DNA of 64,000 nucleotides, from the NCBI RefSeq assembly GCF_030271255.1, contig NZ_JASJOM010000014.1, forward strand, positions 27,584 through 91,583, given 5' to 3'. The notes under the pieces are model-generated. The model made no database searches, was not told the origin of the DNA, and saw nothing but the letters and a program-made list of their open reading frames with translations. The translations under genes were made by a program, and so were the position numbers. Positions 18,631 through 28,483 of the stretch are shown piece by piece. The number at the start of each line of letters is the position of its first letter. Position 1 is the stretch's first letter. The DNA comes from Peribacillus folii (GTDB lineage: Bacteria > Bacillota > Bacilli > Bacillales > DSM-1321).

Positions 18631-18739
18631 CTACGAATCGGGACCTTTTAACTGTGAATTCGGATTTTTATCTACGATTCTTGGCCTTTTATCTGCGAAT
18701 TTGGATTTTTATCTACGATTCTAGGCCTTTTATCTGCGA
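18631..18739. repeat. Phased tandem array, six CTACGA/CTGCGA units
   Basis: CTACGA or CTGCGA (one CTGTGA) begins at 18631, 18652, 18672, 18693, 18713 and 18734: steps 21, 20, 21, 20, 21. CTACGATTC-type and CTGCGAATT-type units alternate, so the array is also a ~41-bp dimer repeat. It sits in the 1.2-kb gap 18197-19310, the rest of which has no gene I can support. Confidence 0.8.
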
Positions 18740-19310
18740 ATTCGGTGATTTATCGATTTTTCGACAAAAAAGGACCTTTACTAGTAATCTCCATTATTAT
18801 TTTTCTTTATTGTATTAAATATAGTTGAATATTTAGCTTCTTGCATTCACATAGCCCATTTACAAACGTTGGAGCCCTCCGTTCTTAAAGTCCGCCATCT
18901 AAACCATCAATTTTCACTCTCTACTATAATCTTTAAATAATTATTCCGTTTCTTCTACATTTTCCTCTTTAACAGGTTGCCCCTCTTTTCTATCCTTTTG
19001 AAACAAAAAGCACCTACTCTTATATAATTTGCCAGAATAAAAATCCCTGTATTTTCTATGCTATGTAGAAGTTTCAGGTTTTTTTTGAAATGACTGATCT
19101 AAATTCACCTTACGATTCCACACCTTTTCGCATACTCCGTAATATAGGGGAGAGAAATTGATCAACGATTTGCCTTTTTACTTTTGTGCAGCAATCGAGT
19201 CATTTAATCGAATAAGGATAACTAGAATTGGAATAGTCCAGTTTCCCCAAGCTCAATTTTGATGTATCATAAATAAGATGACCAGATTATTCCAAAGGAG
19301 GTGTTGTGTG

Positions 19311-19742
19311 ATGTCAATTAGTTTGAACCCGTACTTGTTTTTTGACGGTAACACGAGAGAAGCGGTCCATTTTTACGAGAAAGCTCTTGGCGGGAAAGTA
19401 ATGGGTATAATGACTTACGGAGATATGCCGGCTGACCCGAATCATCCGTTGACGGATGACATGAAGGATCGCGTTATGCATGCACACTTGAAAGTCGGTG
19501 AAGCCGATCTCATGTTCTCAGATACGTATGCAGACATGCCTTATCTGTCCGGCAATACGATTCAAATTGCCATCCATCCTAAAGAAGAGGCAATGGCGAG
19601 AGAAATCTTCGCCGCTTTGGAAGACGGCGGACAAGTCGTTATTCCCCTTCATAAGACGGATTTTAGCCCCTTGTACGGGATGGTAAAGGACAAGTTCGGG
19701 GTTCATTTCAATGTGAATGTCCCAGGTGAGCAGCCGCAGTAA
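19311..19742 (+). CDS. VOC-family protein, PhnB/YjdN-like
   Basis: 143-aa vicinal-oxygen-chelate fold protein with the PhnB-type opening SISLNPYLFFDGNTREAVHFYEKALGGKV and the C-terminal PLYGMVKDKFGVHFNVNV. Such proteins are related to glyoxalase/3-demethylubiquinone-9 methyltransferase-like folds but their substrate is unknown. Start at ATG 19311 because a near-perfect AAAGGAGGTG lies 9 bp ahead; an earlier start at 19278 has none. Single-gene unit between two terminators or gaps. Metal ligands typical of active VOC enzymes are not obvious, so a binding role is possible. Confidence 0.85.
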   Translation: MSISLNPYLFFDGNTREAVHFYEKALGGKVMGIMTYGDMPADPNHPLTDDMKDRVMHAHLKVGEADLMFSDTYADMPYLSGNTIQIAIHPKEEAMAREIFAALEDGGQVVIPLHKTDFSPLYGMVKDKFGVHFNVNVPGEQPQ

Positions 19743-19774
19743 TAACAAACACACTTCCACTTCACCAACAAACA

Positions 19775-19806
19775 AAGCCTCCTGTCGCAAAATGGGCAGG
19801 AGGCTT
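19775..19806 (-). terminator. Convergent terminator between the VOC gene and the hybrid kinase
   Basis: AAGCCTCCTGTC / GGCAGGAGGCTT, 11-12-bp stem. On the minus strand it is followed by TGTTTGTTG, suiting the kinase gene; it also closes the VOC unit. Confidence 0.75.
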
Positions 19807-19879
19807 GCTCTTATATGATTTTTATGTCCCTAATGGGTTGCTGTGCAAGGACTTGATTTTGCAAACCTACGTAACCCAC

Positions 19880-22609
19880 TTACTTTGTCATCCAAACATG
19901 CATCACCGAAAACAGCTGTTCCAATTTCAATGGTTTGCTAATATAGTCTGACGCACCTGATTCCAGACATTTTTTCCGGTCATCTTTCATGGCCTTTGCA
20001 GTCAGGGAGATAATCGGAATATCCGAAAATTCTTTTATGTTACGAATCCGCTTCATCGTTTCGTACCCATCCATCTCAGGCATCATGATATCCATCAAAA
20101 TGAGGTCTATCCCTTTATTTTCGTCCAGTACATCCAAGCATTCCAGGCCATTATTCGCAATGAGGATCTTCATCCCTTTACTTTCAAGAGCTCTTCTTAA
20201 TGCAAAAATATTACGATGATCATCATCGGTAATCAGAACCGTCTTACCATAAAAAATATTACTTTCATCGGCTAAACCTTCATTGGACTTGGCATGTTCC
20301 ACTTCCGGCTCTGCCGTTATGGCTGAATTGGCCTGTTCAAGAGTTGCTGCTACTTCTGCCGATGCTTCTATAAATGTTTCACGAGAGATACTGTCTCCGG
20401 TAATACTCGGAATGAGAAGGGCGAACGTACTTCCTTTTCCTTCTTCACTATCGAGCTGGATTCTGCCTCCTAAAATTTTTGCAAATTCAGTGCTGATGGA
20501 CAACCCTAGACCTGTACCGCCATATTTTCTACTCGTAGCTCCTTCTCCTTGTTGGAATGCTTCAAAGATCAGTGCATGTGTTTCTTTTGGAATGCCGATT
20601 CCCGTATCCGTAACCGAAATCTCCAGCCAATAATCGACACCCGTGTAGTTCACGTTCGTCAGCACTTTCTTGATTTGGACGGATACAGAACCCTTCGCAG
20701 TGAACTTGAAGGCATTCGAAAGCAGATTTTTAATGATTTGCTGGAAACGCTTCTCATCGGTTTGGAATATGGTCGGTACGTCCGGGCTCATATTTATATG
20801 AAAATGAAGGCCCTTCTGGTTCGCAATATGTGAAAAATTCCTCTCTAAACTGGCAGGAAGTTCACTTATATTCACTTCACTTAGCGTAAGCTCAAGCTTT
20901 CCAGCTTCAACTTTTGAAAGATCTAGAATATCATTGATCAAGTTTAACAAGTCTTGCCCAGAAGAATGAATGACTCCAGCAAACTCTAATTCTTCTTCTG
21001 ATAGAGAACGAGTGCTATTTTCAATAAGCATCTCAGATAGGATCAGAATACTATTTAGCGGAGTGCGCAGTTCATGAGACATGTTCGCCAAAAATTCCGA
21101 TTTGTATTTAGAACTAATCGTAAGCTGTTTCGCCTTCTCTTCAAGATCTTTTTTTGCGCTTTCAAGATCTCTTGACTTTTCTTCCGCTTCTTGTGAACGA
21201 TTTTTTAGCTGCTCATTGATCATTTGTAATTCTTCTGACTGCATCTGCAGTTCCTCAGACTGACTCTGCAATTCTTCGGATTGTGCCTGAAGTTCTTCGG
21301 TCATCGCCTGAGATTCAGTTAATAATCGTGCAATCTCCATGCGATCGATGACACTATTGATGGTTAGCCCGAATGTTTCAAGTACAGTATCTATAAAAGC
21401 GATATGCTGCTCCGTAAATTCATTAAGGCTCGCAAGTTCAAATACGGCGATGACTTCCTCTTCATGAATGATTGGAGCAATCAGAATGCTGCTCGGCCTT
21501 GCTTCTCCCAATCCAGAAGAAATCAACTGATAGTCTGCTTCCATTCCATTGATCACTTGCATCCGTTTTTCAAGTGCACATTGGCCGATCAAGCCTTGTC
21601 CGAGATTGAAACTCTCTCTTCCTGCATCATTCTCCGAATCTGCAAAGGAAGCCATTTTTACAAACCTAGTTCCTTTCCCTTTTCCTTCTTTACTATAAAA
21701 AGCTCCAAATGATGATCCCGTTATTTTAGCGGCACCGGATAGAAATGTCTCCGCAAGGTTCTCCACTGAGGATATGCCTTGGGCCTTACTAACGACTTTT
21801 GTAACATTCGTTTGCAGCCAATCCCGTTCTTCAAATGAATTCAGAAGTTCGTTCGTCGCTTCTCCAAGATCCCGAATCTCATCGTTGGTCTTAACGTGAA
21901 TCCGCCCGCTCAAGTCACTGCCGTTTGCCATTGCACGAATGCTTGCCACAACCGCTTTTAACGTTTTGAGGATGGATCCGGAAATTATCATCGCGAGGAC
22001 AACAGAGGCAATGATGACGAAGGCTAACATGCTAAAGAGACCAATTTTCAGATACTGGTTTTGATCGTTCAAACTCTCCGCACGTTGTTCCGTGAGCGCT
22101 TTTTCCTTGTTTCGGAAGGTTTCAAATTGGATCAAGACGTTATCGATCTCTTCTTTTCCCCGTTCTTCTTTAAAAAATTCGCGAATACCCGCTGTATCGT
22201 TCTGCTCCTTAAGTTTAATGAACGGATCACCTGCGACCGCTACCCATCGCTTGATGTTTTCATTAATCGAATCAAGTTTTTTTTGCTGTTTCGGATTGTC
22301 GGATAGAAGCTCCCTAAGTGCATTGTAGTCTCCTGTCAATTGGGAACGCATTTCATTATACGGCTCTAAATAGCTCTGCTCTCCCGTAATGATATATGCC
22401 CTCTGGTCCGATTCCAGCTTTAAAAGATCTTTTTCAATTCGGTTTGTGATATCCCTAACCGCGAAATCATGCTCGACGATAAAGTTCCTTTCCGTGTTCA
22501 TCGTATCTAACTGTTTCGTTACAGCCCAAATAGACGCAATTAAACAAATAATCACGATAATATAGCCAGTAATAATCTTCTGGCGTATCCCAAATCTAAA
22601 ATTATTCAT
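19880..22609 (-). CDS. Hybrid sensor histidine kinase (CHASE3-HAMP-GAF-HisKA-HATPase-REC)
   Basis: 909-aa membrane sensor. TM1 ~12-32, extracytoplasmic CHASE3 four-helix domain (~35-180, VEHDFAVRDITNRIEKDLLKLESDQRAYI), TM2 ~185-210, HAMP ~212-265, GAF ~285-425, a long Gln/Glu/Ser coiled coil (~428-500, repeated SEELQxQSEELQ), HisKA with the phospho-acceptor His in FLANMSHELRTPLNSI, ATPase lid N (NLLSNAFKFT), G1 (DTGIGIP), G2 (GTGLGLSIS), then a C-terminal receiver with DD at its start and the acceptor Asp in LILMDIMMPEMDGYE. No partner regulator or Hpt gene is adjacent, so phosphate may go to a remote Hpt or the receiver may act allosterically. The signal is unknown. Confidence 0.92.
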   Translation of the reverse strand: MNNFRFGIRQKIITGYIIVIICLIASIWAVTKQLDTMNTERNFIVEHDFAVRDITNRIEKDLLKLESDQRAYIITGEQSYLEPYNEMRSQLTGDYNALRELLSDNPKQQKKLDSINENIKRWVAVAGDPFIKLKEQNDTAGIREFFKEERGKEEIDNVLIQFETFRNKEKALTEQRAESLNDQNQYLKIGLFSMLAFVIIASVVLAMIISGSILKTLKAVVASIRAMANGSDLSGRIHVKTNDEIRDLGEATNELLNSFEERDWLQTNVTKVVSKAQGISSVENLAETFLSGAAKITGSSFGAFYSKEGKGKGTRFVKMASFADSENDAGRESFNLGQGLIGQCALEKRMQVINGMEADYQLISSGLGEARPSSILIAPIIHEEEVIAVFELASLNEFTEQHIAFIDTVLETFGLTINSVIDRMEIARLLTESQAMTEELQAQSEELQSQSEELQMQSEELQMINEQLKNRSQEAEEKSRDLESAKKDLEEKAKQLTISSKYKSEFLANMSHELRTPLNSILILSEMLIENSTRSLSEEELEFAGVIHSSGQDLLNLINDILDLSKVEAGKLELTLSEVNISELPASLERNFSHIANQKGLHFHINMSPDVPTIFQTDEKRFQQIIKNLLSNAFKFTAKGSVSVQIKKVLTNVNYTGVDYWLEISVTDTGIGIPKETHALIFEAFQQGEGATSRKYGGTGLGLSISTEFAKILGGRIQLDSEEGKGSTFALLIPSITGDSISRETFIEASAEVAATLEQANSAITAEPEVEHAKSNEGLADESNIFYGKTVLITDDDHRNIFALRRALESKGMKILIANNGLECLDVLDENKGIDLILMDIMMPEMDGYETMKRIRNIKEFSDIPIISLTAKAMKDDRKKCLESGASDYISKPLKLEQLFSVMHVWMTK

Positions 22610-23231
22610 CGACGCTTGCCTGCCTTTTTTTTACAAAATTATTTCCTTTAATTATAATATGTTCTGCAAGATATAGATAGCTCTTAGTTTCATAGTCGGA
22701 CAATCACTGCACTTATTCGAAGGATTATTTAAACACTCCCATTAGGCTTGGTGTCAGGATTCAAGCTGTAGCACGGACTTTGTATGCCCCTGTTAAACAT
22801 GATCGCTTTAAAACTTTACTTCGCTAAATTAAAATCCGGACGTTCTCATCGGCAAGAACTATATGCCTGTCTTTCTATGAAACTGGATGTATGAAGTTTC
22901 CCTTTCATCAACTAGAAAAAACCTCCCGTAAGTAAATCGTGAGAGGCCTCAACTTTAAAGATATTCGCATGTTTGGTGAATTTTCAACGAAGGTGGCTCA
23001 TTATGCCTTCAGCAGCTTAATGTTCCAAGAGACAATTACATAAAACATTGGTCTCTCAAGAGTTGGACCAGATAAATAGGGTCCACATCAATATTTACAT
23101 GTAACAATGCCTTTTCAAAAGTATCCATGGAAACGGAAGGATTAGCTCCTCGTACAGATGCAGTTTTCGCCCTTTTATTGATTTTTGTCAATCACTATTC
23201 AATTCTCCATTTTTTCCAGACGGATCATGTT
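22610..23231. other. Gene-free region with a terminator-containing dispersed repeat
   Basis: No gene. At ~22919-22990 a hairpin-like CCTCCCGT...GAGAGGCC is followed by TTTAAAGATATTCGCATGTTTGGTGAA, nearly the same as 37883-37941. On the minus strand the hairpin ends in TTTTTT and may terminate the RpiR gene's transcript. The rest is unremarkable AT-rich sequence. Confidence 0.5.
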
Positions 23232-24101
23232 TTAATACGTAAACGTTATATTCTTTTCTATAAGGGTTTTTTCAAGTCTTTTTAATTTTTGGATGGATTC
23301 CTCAGATGATCTTTTACCGATTTCGATTACCAATGCATCGATTAAAGCCATAATCGGGATGACTGAAAATTGTTCTTCACTGACCTCCACCTTCATTGTG
23401 ACAGATGCATATGTAATAATTGGACATGAGATATGATCCGTTATCAATATAATTTTGTGGCCAAGTTCATAGGTCAGCTTAACAGCTTCGATCACCCGAT
23501 TAGTGTACGGTTCGAACGCAAACACCACTAACGTTTCATCCTTCTCGAATTGCAAGATCCTATCGTAAATCACTTCAGTATCATGGCCTAGTTGCCTTAT
23601 CTTAGGATAAAACTCCCCAAGCAGCAGTTCGAAATATAGCGCGGTCGCTTTATACGGTCTAGTACCCAAAATATTGATATAACTTGAGTTTACAATGCAA
23701 TCAATTGCCTTTTCGAAGCTTTCCAGTAATGTGGGATTTAAAGATTTATTTAATAAATGGACCGATTCTTTCCATACCTGGACTAGAGTCGGAACCTTCC
23801 CTCCTTCTTGTTGTATTTCCGTAAACGACCTCTTCAATGCCCATTTCGAGACGGAAGGCACTGATTCATCATACATATCTTTTCGTAGGTCGTTAAAATT
23901 TTCATACCCTAAGGCATTTATCGTACGCATGACAGTCGAAATTCCTACATTAGCATGATTGGCCAGCTCTTTGATGGTTATCAAGCCCATTGATTGATAA
24001 TTCTTCAAAATATAATCGCATAACTGTCTTTGTTTTTTGGGCAAAGAATCTTTAACATCAACTATTTTAGTAATGGTTGTTGTTTGATTATATAAACTCA
24101 T
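23232..24101 (-). CDS. MurR/RpiR-family transcriptional regulator
   Basis: 289-aa sugar-phosphate-type regulator. N-terminal HTH_6 domain (~5-80: LPKKQRQLCDYILKNYQSMGLITIKELANHANVGISTVMRTINALGYENF) and C-terminal SIS domain (~125-260) with ILGTRPYKATALYFELLL and DETLVVFAFEPYTNRVIEAVK, which bind a phosphorylated or related metabolite. Last gene of a one-strand cluster of ALDH, DapA-like lyase, FAD oxidase, MFS and EamA genes and their probable regulator. Separated from the EamA gene by a terminator, so it likely has its own promoter. Confidence 0.88.
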   Translation of the reverse strand: MSLYNQTTTITKIVDVKDSLPKKQRQLCDYILKNYQSMGLITIKELANHANVGISTVMRTINALGYENFNDLRKDMYDESVPSVSKWALKRSFTEIQQEGGKVPTLVQVWKESVHLLNKSLNPTLLESFEKAIDCIVNSSYINILGTRPYKATALYFELLLGEFYPKIRQLGHDTEVIYDRILQFEKDETLVVFAFEPYTNRVIEAVKLTYELGHKIILITDHISCPIITYASVTMKVEVSEEQFSVIPIMALIDALVIEIGKRSSEESIQKLKRLEKTLIEKNITFTY

Positions 24102-24276
24102 TCAAATCCCCTTTTCACATTCTTTTATAGCTTATCCGCCTAAATTGATTCATCTTTGGTCCATTATATCTTATATTCAAAAAATGGGAGGATTTCAAAG
24201 GACCCTTCCGTAGGATGCAAGCTCGTATTAGATATGATTGTTCACTTTAATCACCGACGAATCGTTATATATTAAA

Positions 24277-24312
24277 AGGCATGAGCCCGTCGGATTACCG
24301 GATTCATGCCTT
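24277..24312 (-). terminator. Terminator after the EamA gene
   Basis: AAGGCATGA / TCATGCCTT stem with inner CCG pairing; on the minus strand followed by TTTTAATAT. Confidence 0.7.
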
Positions 24313-24364
24313 AAGTGTGGTCTAACTTATTATGGGGATTGCGGAATGGACCTGTCAAAACCAT

Positions 24365-25279
24365 TCATCCTTGTATGTTTATACCTTTCTTAATCTTGGA
24401 GCGCCCTCCGGCGACAAGAATTGCCGAATACAAAACCAAAGCGATCCCTAACACCTGCCATCCCCGCAGTTGTTCCCCAAGGAAAAGCACTCCAGTTACG
24501 ACTGCAACGATGGGTTCTATCGTAGCTAAAATGGAAGCCTTACTAGCTTCTAAATGCTTTAGGCCTGAAGTGTACAAAACAAAAGCCGCTACCGTCGATA
24601 CCAACGCTAACAATACGGCTGATATCCAAACATCCGCCTCTTGAAATTCATCAGTCTTTCTTATTATGTCGCTTGTCAATAACATGAAAATGCTCGTATA
24701 AAAAAATGTGTACGTGGTAATGGTCAACGCAGAATAACGCTTCGTTACAGGTTTACCGAAAATACTGTACAATGCATAGCAAAAGCCGGATAAAATCCCC
24801 ATTAACAACGTGTTCCAAGGGATACTATCTTGCCCGAATGGCAAAAGCCCTACAACAAATGCGCAACCTGTAATGGCAAGAGCAAGTGCCCAGCCTTTTC
24901 TAATGGTCAATGGCTCTTTAAAAAAGAGCCGAGATAGGATGGTTACAAACAAGGGACCTGTATATAGAAGTGTGACTGCAAGCGATAGACTCGATTGCGA
25001 AAAAACCTCAAAGTAAAAAAAATTGAATAAGGCAATACTAAAGATGCCCGCCCCAGCGAAAAAGATTTGGTCTTTTAATCTGGTACGTAACTGCTTACGA
25101 TAAAAAATTGCCATAATTAAAATCAAGATCACAAAGGTGAAGACACCCCGAATGGCCACTACGTCCCAAGCGGTGAAGCCGTGAGAATACAAGGGGGCAA
25201 TAAATAAACCTATAAGCCCCCAGCATGCCGCACCAGCAATTGTAATCAAGTAAACTCTCAGGTCCGACCGTATTTTCAT
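24365..25279 (-). CDS. EamA-family (DMT superfamily) transporter
   Basis: 304-aa inner-membrane exporter/permease built from two five-helix EamA repeats. First repeat ~8-140 (VYLITIAGAACWGLIGLFIAPLYSHGFTAWDVVAIRGVFTF), second ~150-290 ending in EASKASILATIEPIVAVVTGVLFLGEQL, the classical second-repeat signature. GGAGGGAGGAT ahead of ATG. The family exports amino acids or small metabolites; the position in this catabolic cluster suggests overflow of an intermediate or a toxic analogue, but the substrate is unknown. Confidence 0.88.
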   Translation of the reverse strand: MKIRSDLRVYLITIAGAACWGLIGLFIAPLYSHGFTAWDVVAIRGVFTFVILILIMAIFYRKQLRTRLKDQIFFAGAGIFSIALFNFFYFEVFSQSSLSLAVTLLYTGPLFVTILSRLFFKEPLTIRKGWALALAITGCAFVVGLLPFGQDSIPWNTLLMGILSGFCYALYSIFGKPVTKRYSALTITTYTFFYTSIFMLLTSDIIRKTDEFQEADVWISAVLLALVSTVAAFVLYTSGLKHLEASKASILATIEPIVAVVTGVLFLGEQLRGWQVLGIALVLYSAILVAGGRSKIKKGINIQG

Positions 25280-25528
25280 ATCCTCCCTCCCTTCTTTTAA
25301 AGATTGATTTCATCGACCGATTTCCATTAAATATTGAAACCATCCAGCGTAAGCAAGATGAAAGCCACCTATCCGCAAAAGGAAGATGACTTTACATCCA
25401 TTAAAATGATCGATCTATTGCTTATACGCTGCAACGAATCGATTTTCCTCTTTTACGCCCTATATAGTGGAAAAACCAGCCGTTAAAAGGTGCGGATATG
25501 GGCTCGTCCAAACACGTTTTCGCTTTTT

Positions 25529-26905
25529 CTAATTAATATTTTTTTGAGATACGAAGCTGTCATGTCCTTTATTTCTGGTTTTGTTGATGGTGCTGGTTTG
25601 TATTAAACTCATATTCTTGGTTTCCGGGGCCATGAAAAGAGAGACTAAAAACCCAATGAAAAACAAAGCACCACAAATGTACAACGTAGCTGCCAAACCA
25701 AAGGTATCTAAAATGAATGGAAAGAAAAAGGTACTAATGGCAGAGGCAAGACGGGTTACGCCTGTTATAAAGCCCATTGCCGTCCCCCGGATATGGGTGG
25801 GGAAAAGCTCGTTAGGATAAATCCAATCATGAGCTCCCATTGCAGTGTTAAACGTACCATATATGATAAAAAGAACTAAGATGAAAACAAACGATGTATG
25901 TAGCCCAGAGGTTGCTCCCAGTACGAATAAAGAAATGGAAGATACAAAAAACGGAACAATGAGTGTAGGCCTTCTTCCGTATTTTTCGATCAAGTAAAGA
26001 GCAGGAAGCAAGCCGACAAGATAAATAATATTTATCACTGCAGCCCCCAGATATTCCCTCGTTCCATTGGCGAACCCAAATTGTGCAAGGATCTCAGGGA
26101 TATAGGTTCCTATCCCAAATGTAGGAATAACTTGAAGCGACCAGAAAGCCGAGACGAAAAATATCCATTTTCCATAACCATTTCGGAACATATCGAGAAA
26201 GGAGGTTCTCTCCTTAGTCTCTGGTTCGCGGGACATGATGACATGATCACCGAATATTTTCTGAACGATGGCGTTTGCTTCTTTTTCTCTTCCTTTGCTA
26301 GCCAGCCATAGAGGGGATTCCGGCATGTTCAAACGTGCGACAAGCATGATGATCACTGGAATCGCACTGCTTAGAAGCATCCATCTCCAGCTCGCATCGC
26401 CTATGGATAACAAAAAGTAACCGGCCAAGTAGGAACTGGCATAACCGACAAACCAGAGTCCATTAAGCCCGCCAAGCAAGGAACCACGATTTCTTTTCGG
26501 GGAAAATTCCGCCATCATGGCTCCTGCAATTGGGTAATCTGCTCCTATTGCAATTCCTAAAATAAATCGTAAAATGACTAACTGAATGGGATCGTTGATA
26601 AAAAACTGAAGAATCGAAACAACAGCCATGATGAGCATATCGATGACGAACATTTTCTTCCTGCCAATTAGGTCTGTAAGATAGCCCCCTATTACCCCAC
26701 CAACAAACATCCCCGCAAGGGTTGCCATTCCAATCGAACCCATCATGGTTAGAGACATATCGAATTGGGACTGCATGACGGAAAGCGCAACCGCGATGAT
26801 TCCGATGATATACCCATCGATGAATGTACTCCCGCTGGCGTAGGCAAACATTTTATAATGGAATCTACTTAAAGGCAGTTCATCCATTGTACGGACTTTA
26901 TTCAT
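25529..26905 (-). CDS. MFS transporter (sugar/organic-acid porter family)
   Basis: 458 aa, 12 TM helices, cytoplasmic N- and C-termini. MFS motifs: GGVIGGYLTDLIGRKKMFVIDM after TM2 (~73-95), PESPLWLASKGREKEA in the central loop, EKYGRRPT after TM8 and a C-terminal PETKNMSL, which together are the sugar-porter (SP) pattern. Within the cluster it most likely imports the compound degraded by the FAD oxidase, DapA-like lyase and ALDH; a non-sugar substrate is possible because SP-like porters such as benzoate, shikimate and amine carriers share these motifs. Confidence 0.88.
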   Translation of the reverse strand: MNKVRTMDELPLSRFHYKMFAYASGSTFIDGYIIGIIAVALSVMQSQFDMSLTMMGSIGMATLAGMFVGGVIGGYLTDLIGRKKMFVIDMLIMAVVSILQFFINDPIQLVILRFILGIAIGADYPIAGAMMAEFSPKRNRGSLLGGLNGLWFVGYASSYLAGYFLLSIGDASWRWMLLSSAIPVIIMLVARLNMPESPLWLASKGREKEANAIVQKIFGDHVIMSREPETKERTSFLDMFRNGYGKWIFFVSAFWSLQVIPTFGIGTYIPEILAQFGFANGTREYLGAAVINIIYLVGLLPALYLIEKYGRRPTLIVPFFVSSISLFVLGATSGLHTSFVFILVLFIIYGTFNTAMGAHDWIYPNELFPTHIRGTAMGFITGVTRLASAISTFFFPFILDTFGLAATLYICGALFFIGFLVSLFMAPETKNMSLIQTSTINKTRNKGHDSFVSQKNIN

Positions 26906-27052
26906 AAATTCCCCCCTATTATCAAAAGAATTTCACTTCGGTTCATCAGGTCGAACTAGCGAAATATCACTTTGGTTGATAACGCTTGCATTTTTATGCC
27001 GGTTCATACCAATGAAGGAGTTCACCTGGTTTTCTCGGCATTATCACAGTAC

Positions 27053-28444
27053 TTAATTGGATACTGCCGTCTTGAATTTCTTTTCCTTTTGGGATGCAGG
27101 GACCTCGAAATCCAGGAAGCTATTGATGCTCTGGGCTGCAGTGAATCCTGTTTGAATGGCCGTTTCCGTATAATAGGAGCCTAAATAATCACCTGCCAAA
27201 AATAATCGACCCGCAGATTTTGTCAAAATAGGTTGTATTTCGGCACGGCCTGGGAAAATATAGGCTGATCCGTACGGGAATTTTTCTACATGTGCCTCCA
27301 CTACATGCTCACTAAAGCCAGGAAATACTTCATTTAAATCTTTCAAATAGATTTGAAGGATTTCCTCTTCCGATTTATCAATTAGCCGGCGCCCGCTTTC
27401 CCCCGGCGAAAATGTCATGAGACTGCTGCCTGGCTGTCTTTCGGTTTCTATTGAACGGACTAGATTGGATTGATGAAGAATAATGTCAAAGGACCTTTTA
27501 GGCGTTGCAAATGAATATACATCATCCCAAACCTGAGGGGCTGTTTCATTGGTTAAAAATGCTGCACTGACATGCGGACCATATTTAATCTTACCAAGAG
27601 CGTCTGCAAGTTCCGGGTCAATGTTTTTCGCTATGTTTTTTGTAATCGTGGCAGGGGTCGCGAGTACGGCATAACGTGCTTCCACCACATGCTTCACGCC
27701 ATCTTGCGTATAACTCACAACAACAGAGTCCTCTTTCTGAAGAACTTCTGAAACGATTGCCTTCAGTTGGACCCGTTCCCCTAATGTTGTGGCGATCGTG
27801 TTTGTAAGCGTTGATGCTCCCCCGACAATATTTCTCCCTAACCCATCGTCTTTGTTCCATACCGTGTGGAAATATCCTACACCTGATCCTGCAGTCATTG
27901 TCTCGGGACTGCCAGTCGAACGGCTGACAGTAGGTCTAAAAATGGCATCAGCATCTGGCGGCAATACTCCAGTGAATTGGGCAAAGGTTCGATCTCCCAT
28001 AAATTCTAAAATCCGCTGTTGTCGAGCTCTATAATCCTCTCCCGGACGTTTTTTTGCCATTTTTCCATACTTGATGACAGCTGCACGCACTTTCGCGCCT
28101 GCACGGATCATGGCCAATCTAGCTTTCCATGACATCGGGGCCCGAAATGGATACAGCTCGACCGGACCATCTAAAAGCAGCTTCCCATTCAACGACATGG
28201 CAGTAAGAATTCCAGGGACAGGTAATGCCGTTATTCCTACAGATTGAAATAATTCATCCGTCGCTGAACCAGCTCCGGCATATAGGTGTCCGCCCCAATT
28301 TAACCAATAATCCCCTCGGCGCTCAGATCGTACACGCCCGCCAATACGGTCATCGGATTCCAAAAGTACGATGTCATGGTGTTTAAGGCGCCAGGCAGCA
28401 GACAAACCAGCCAGTCCACCGCCTATTATAATTACATCCTTCAT
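27053..28444 (-). CDS. FAD-dependent oxidase, protoporphyrinogen/amine-oxidase family
   Basis: 463-aa flavoprotein with N-terminal dinucleotide-binding IIIGGGLAGLSAAWRL, the following LLESDDRIGGRVRSE motif of the amine-oxidase/phytoene-desaturase superfamily, and C-terminal GRLFLAGDYLGSYYTETAIQTG, where FAD is closed in. The start at ATG 28444 has GGGAGGAAAT in front; an upstream start adds unconserved residues. HemY-like by fold, but it stands between a DapA-like lyase and a transporter rather than in a haem operon, so oxidation of an amine or related substrate to an aldehyde (used by the ALDH) is the likelier job. Substrate unproven. Confidence 0.82.
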   Translation of the reverse strand: MKDVIIIGGGLAGLSAAWRLKHHDIVLLESDDRIGGRVRSERRGDYWLNWGGHLYAGAGSATDELFQSVGITALPVPGILTAMSLNGKLLLDGPVELYPFRAPMSWKARLAMIRAGAKVRAAVIKYGKMAKKRPGEDYRARQQRILEFMGDRTFAQFTGVLPPDADAIFRPTVSRSTGSPETMTAGSGVGYFHTVWNKDDGLGRNIVGGASTLTNTIATTLGERVQLKAIVSEVLQKEDSVVVSYTQDGVKHVVEARYAVLATPATITKNIAKNIDPELADALGKIKYGPHVSAAFLTNETAPQVWDDVYSFATPKRSFDIILHQSNLVRSIETERQPGSSLMTFSPGESGRRLIDKSEEEILQIYLKDLNEVFPGFSEHVVEAHVEKFPYGSAYIFPGRAEIQPILTKSAGRLFLAGDYLGSYYTETAIQTGFTAAQSINSFLDFEVPASQKEKKFKTAVSN

Positions 28445-28483
28445 TGGATTTCCTCCCAGCCCTTGTATAATGATCATTCTCCA

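Noticed and set aside
18182..18724. 180-codon plus-strand frame upstream of the VOC gene
   Set aside because: Starts inside the gnt promoter/cre region and runs through the phased repeat array; no ribosome site.
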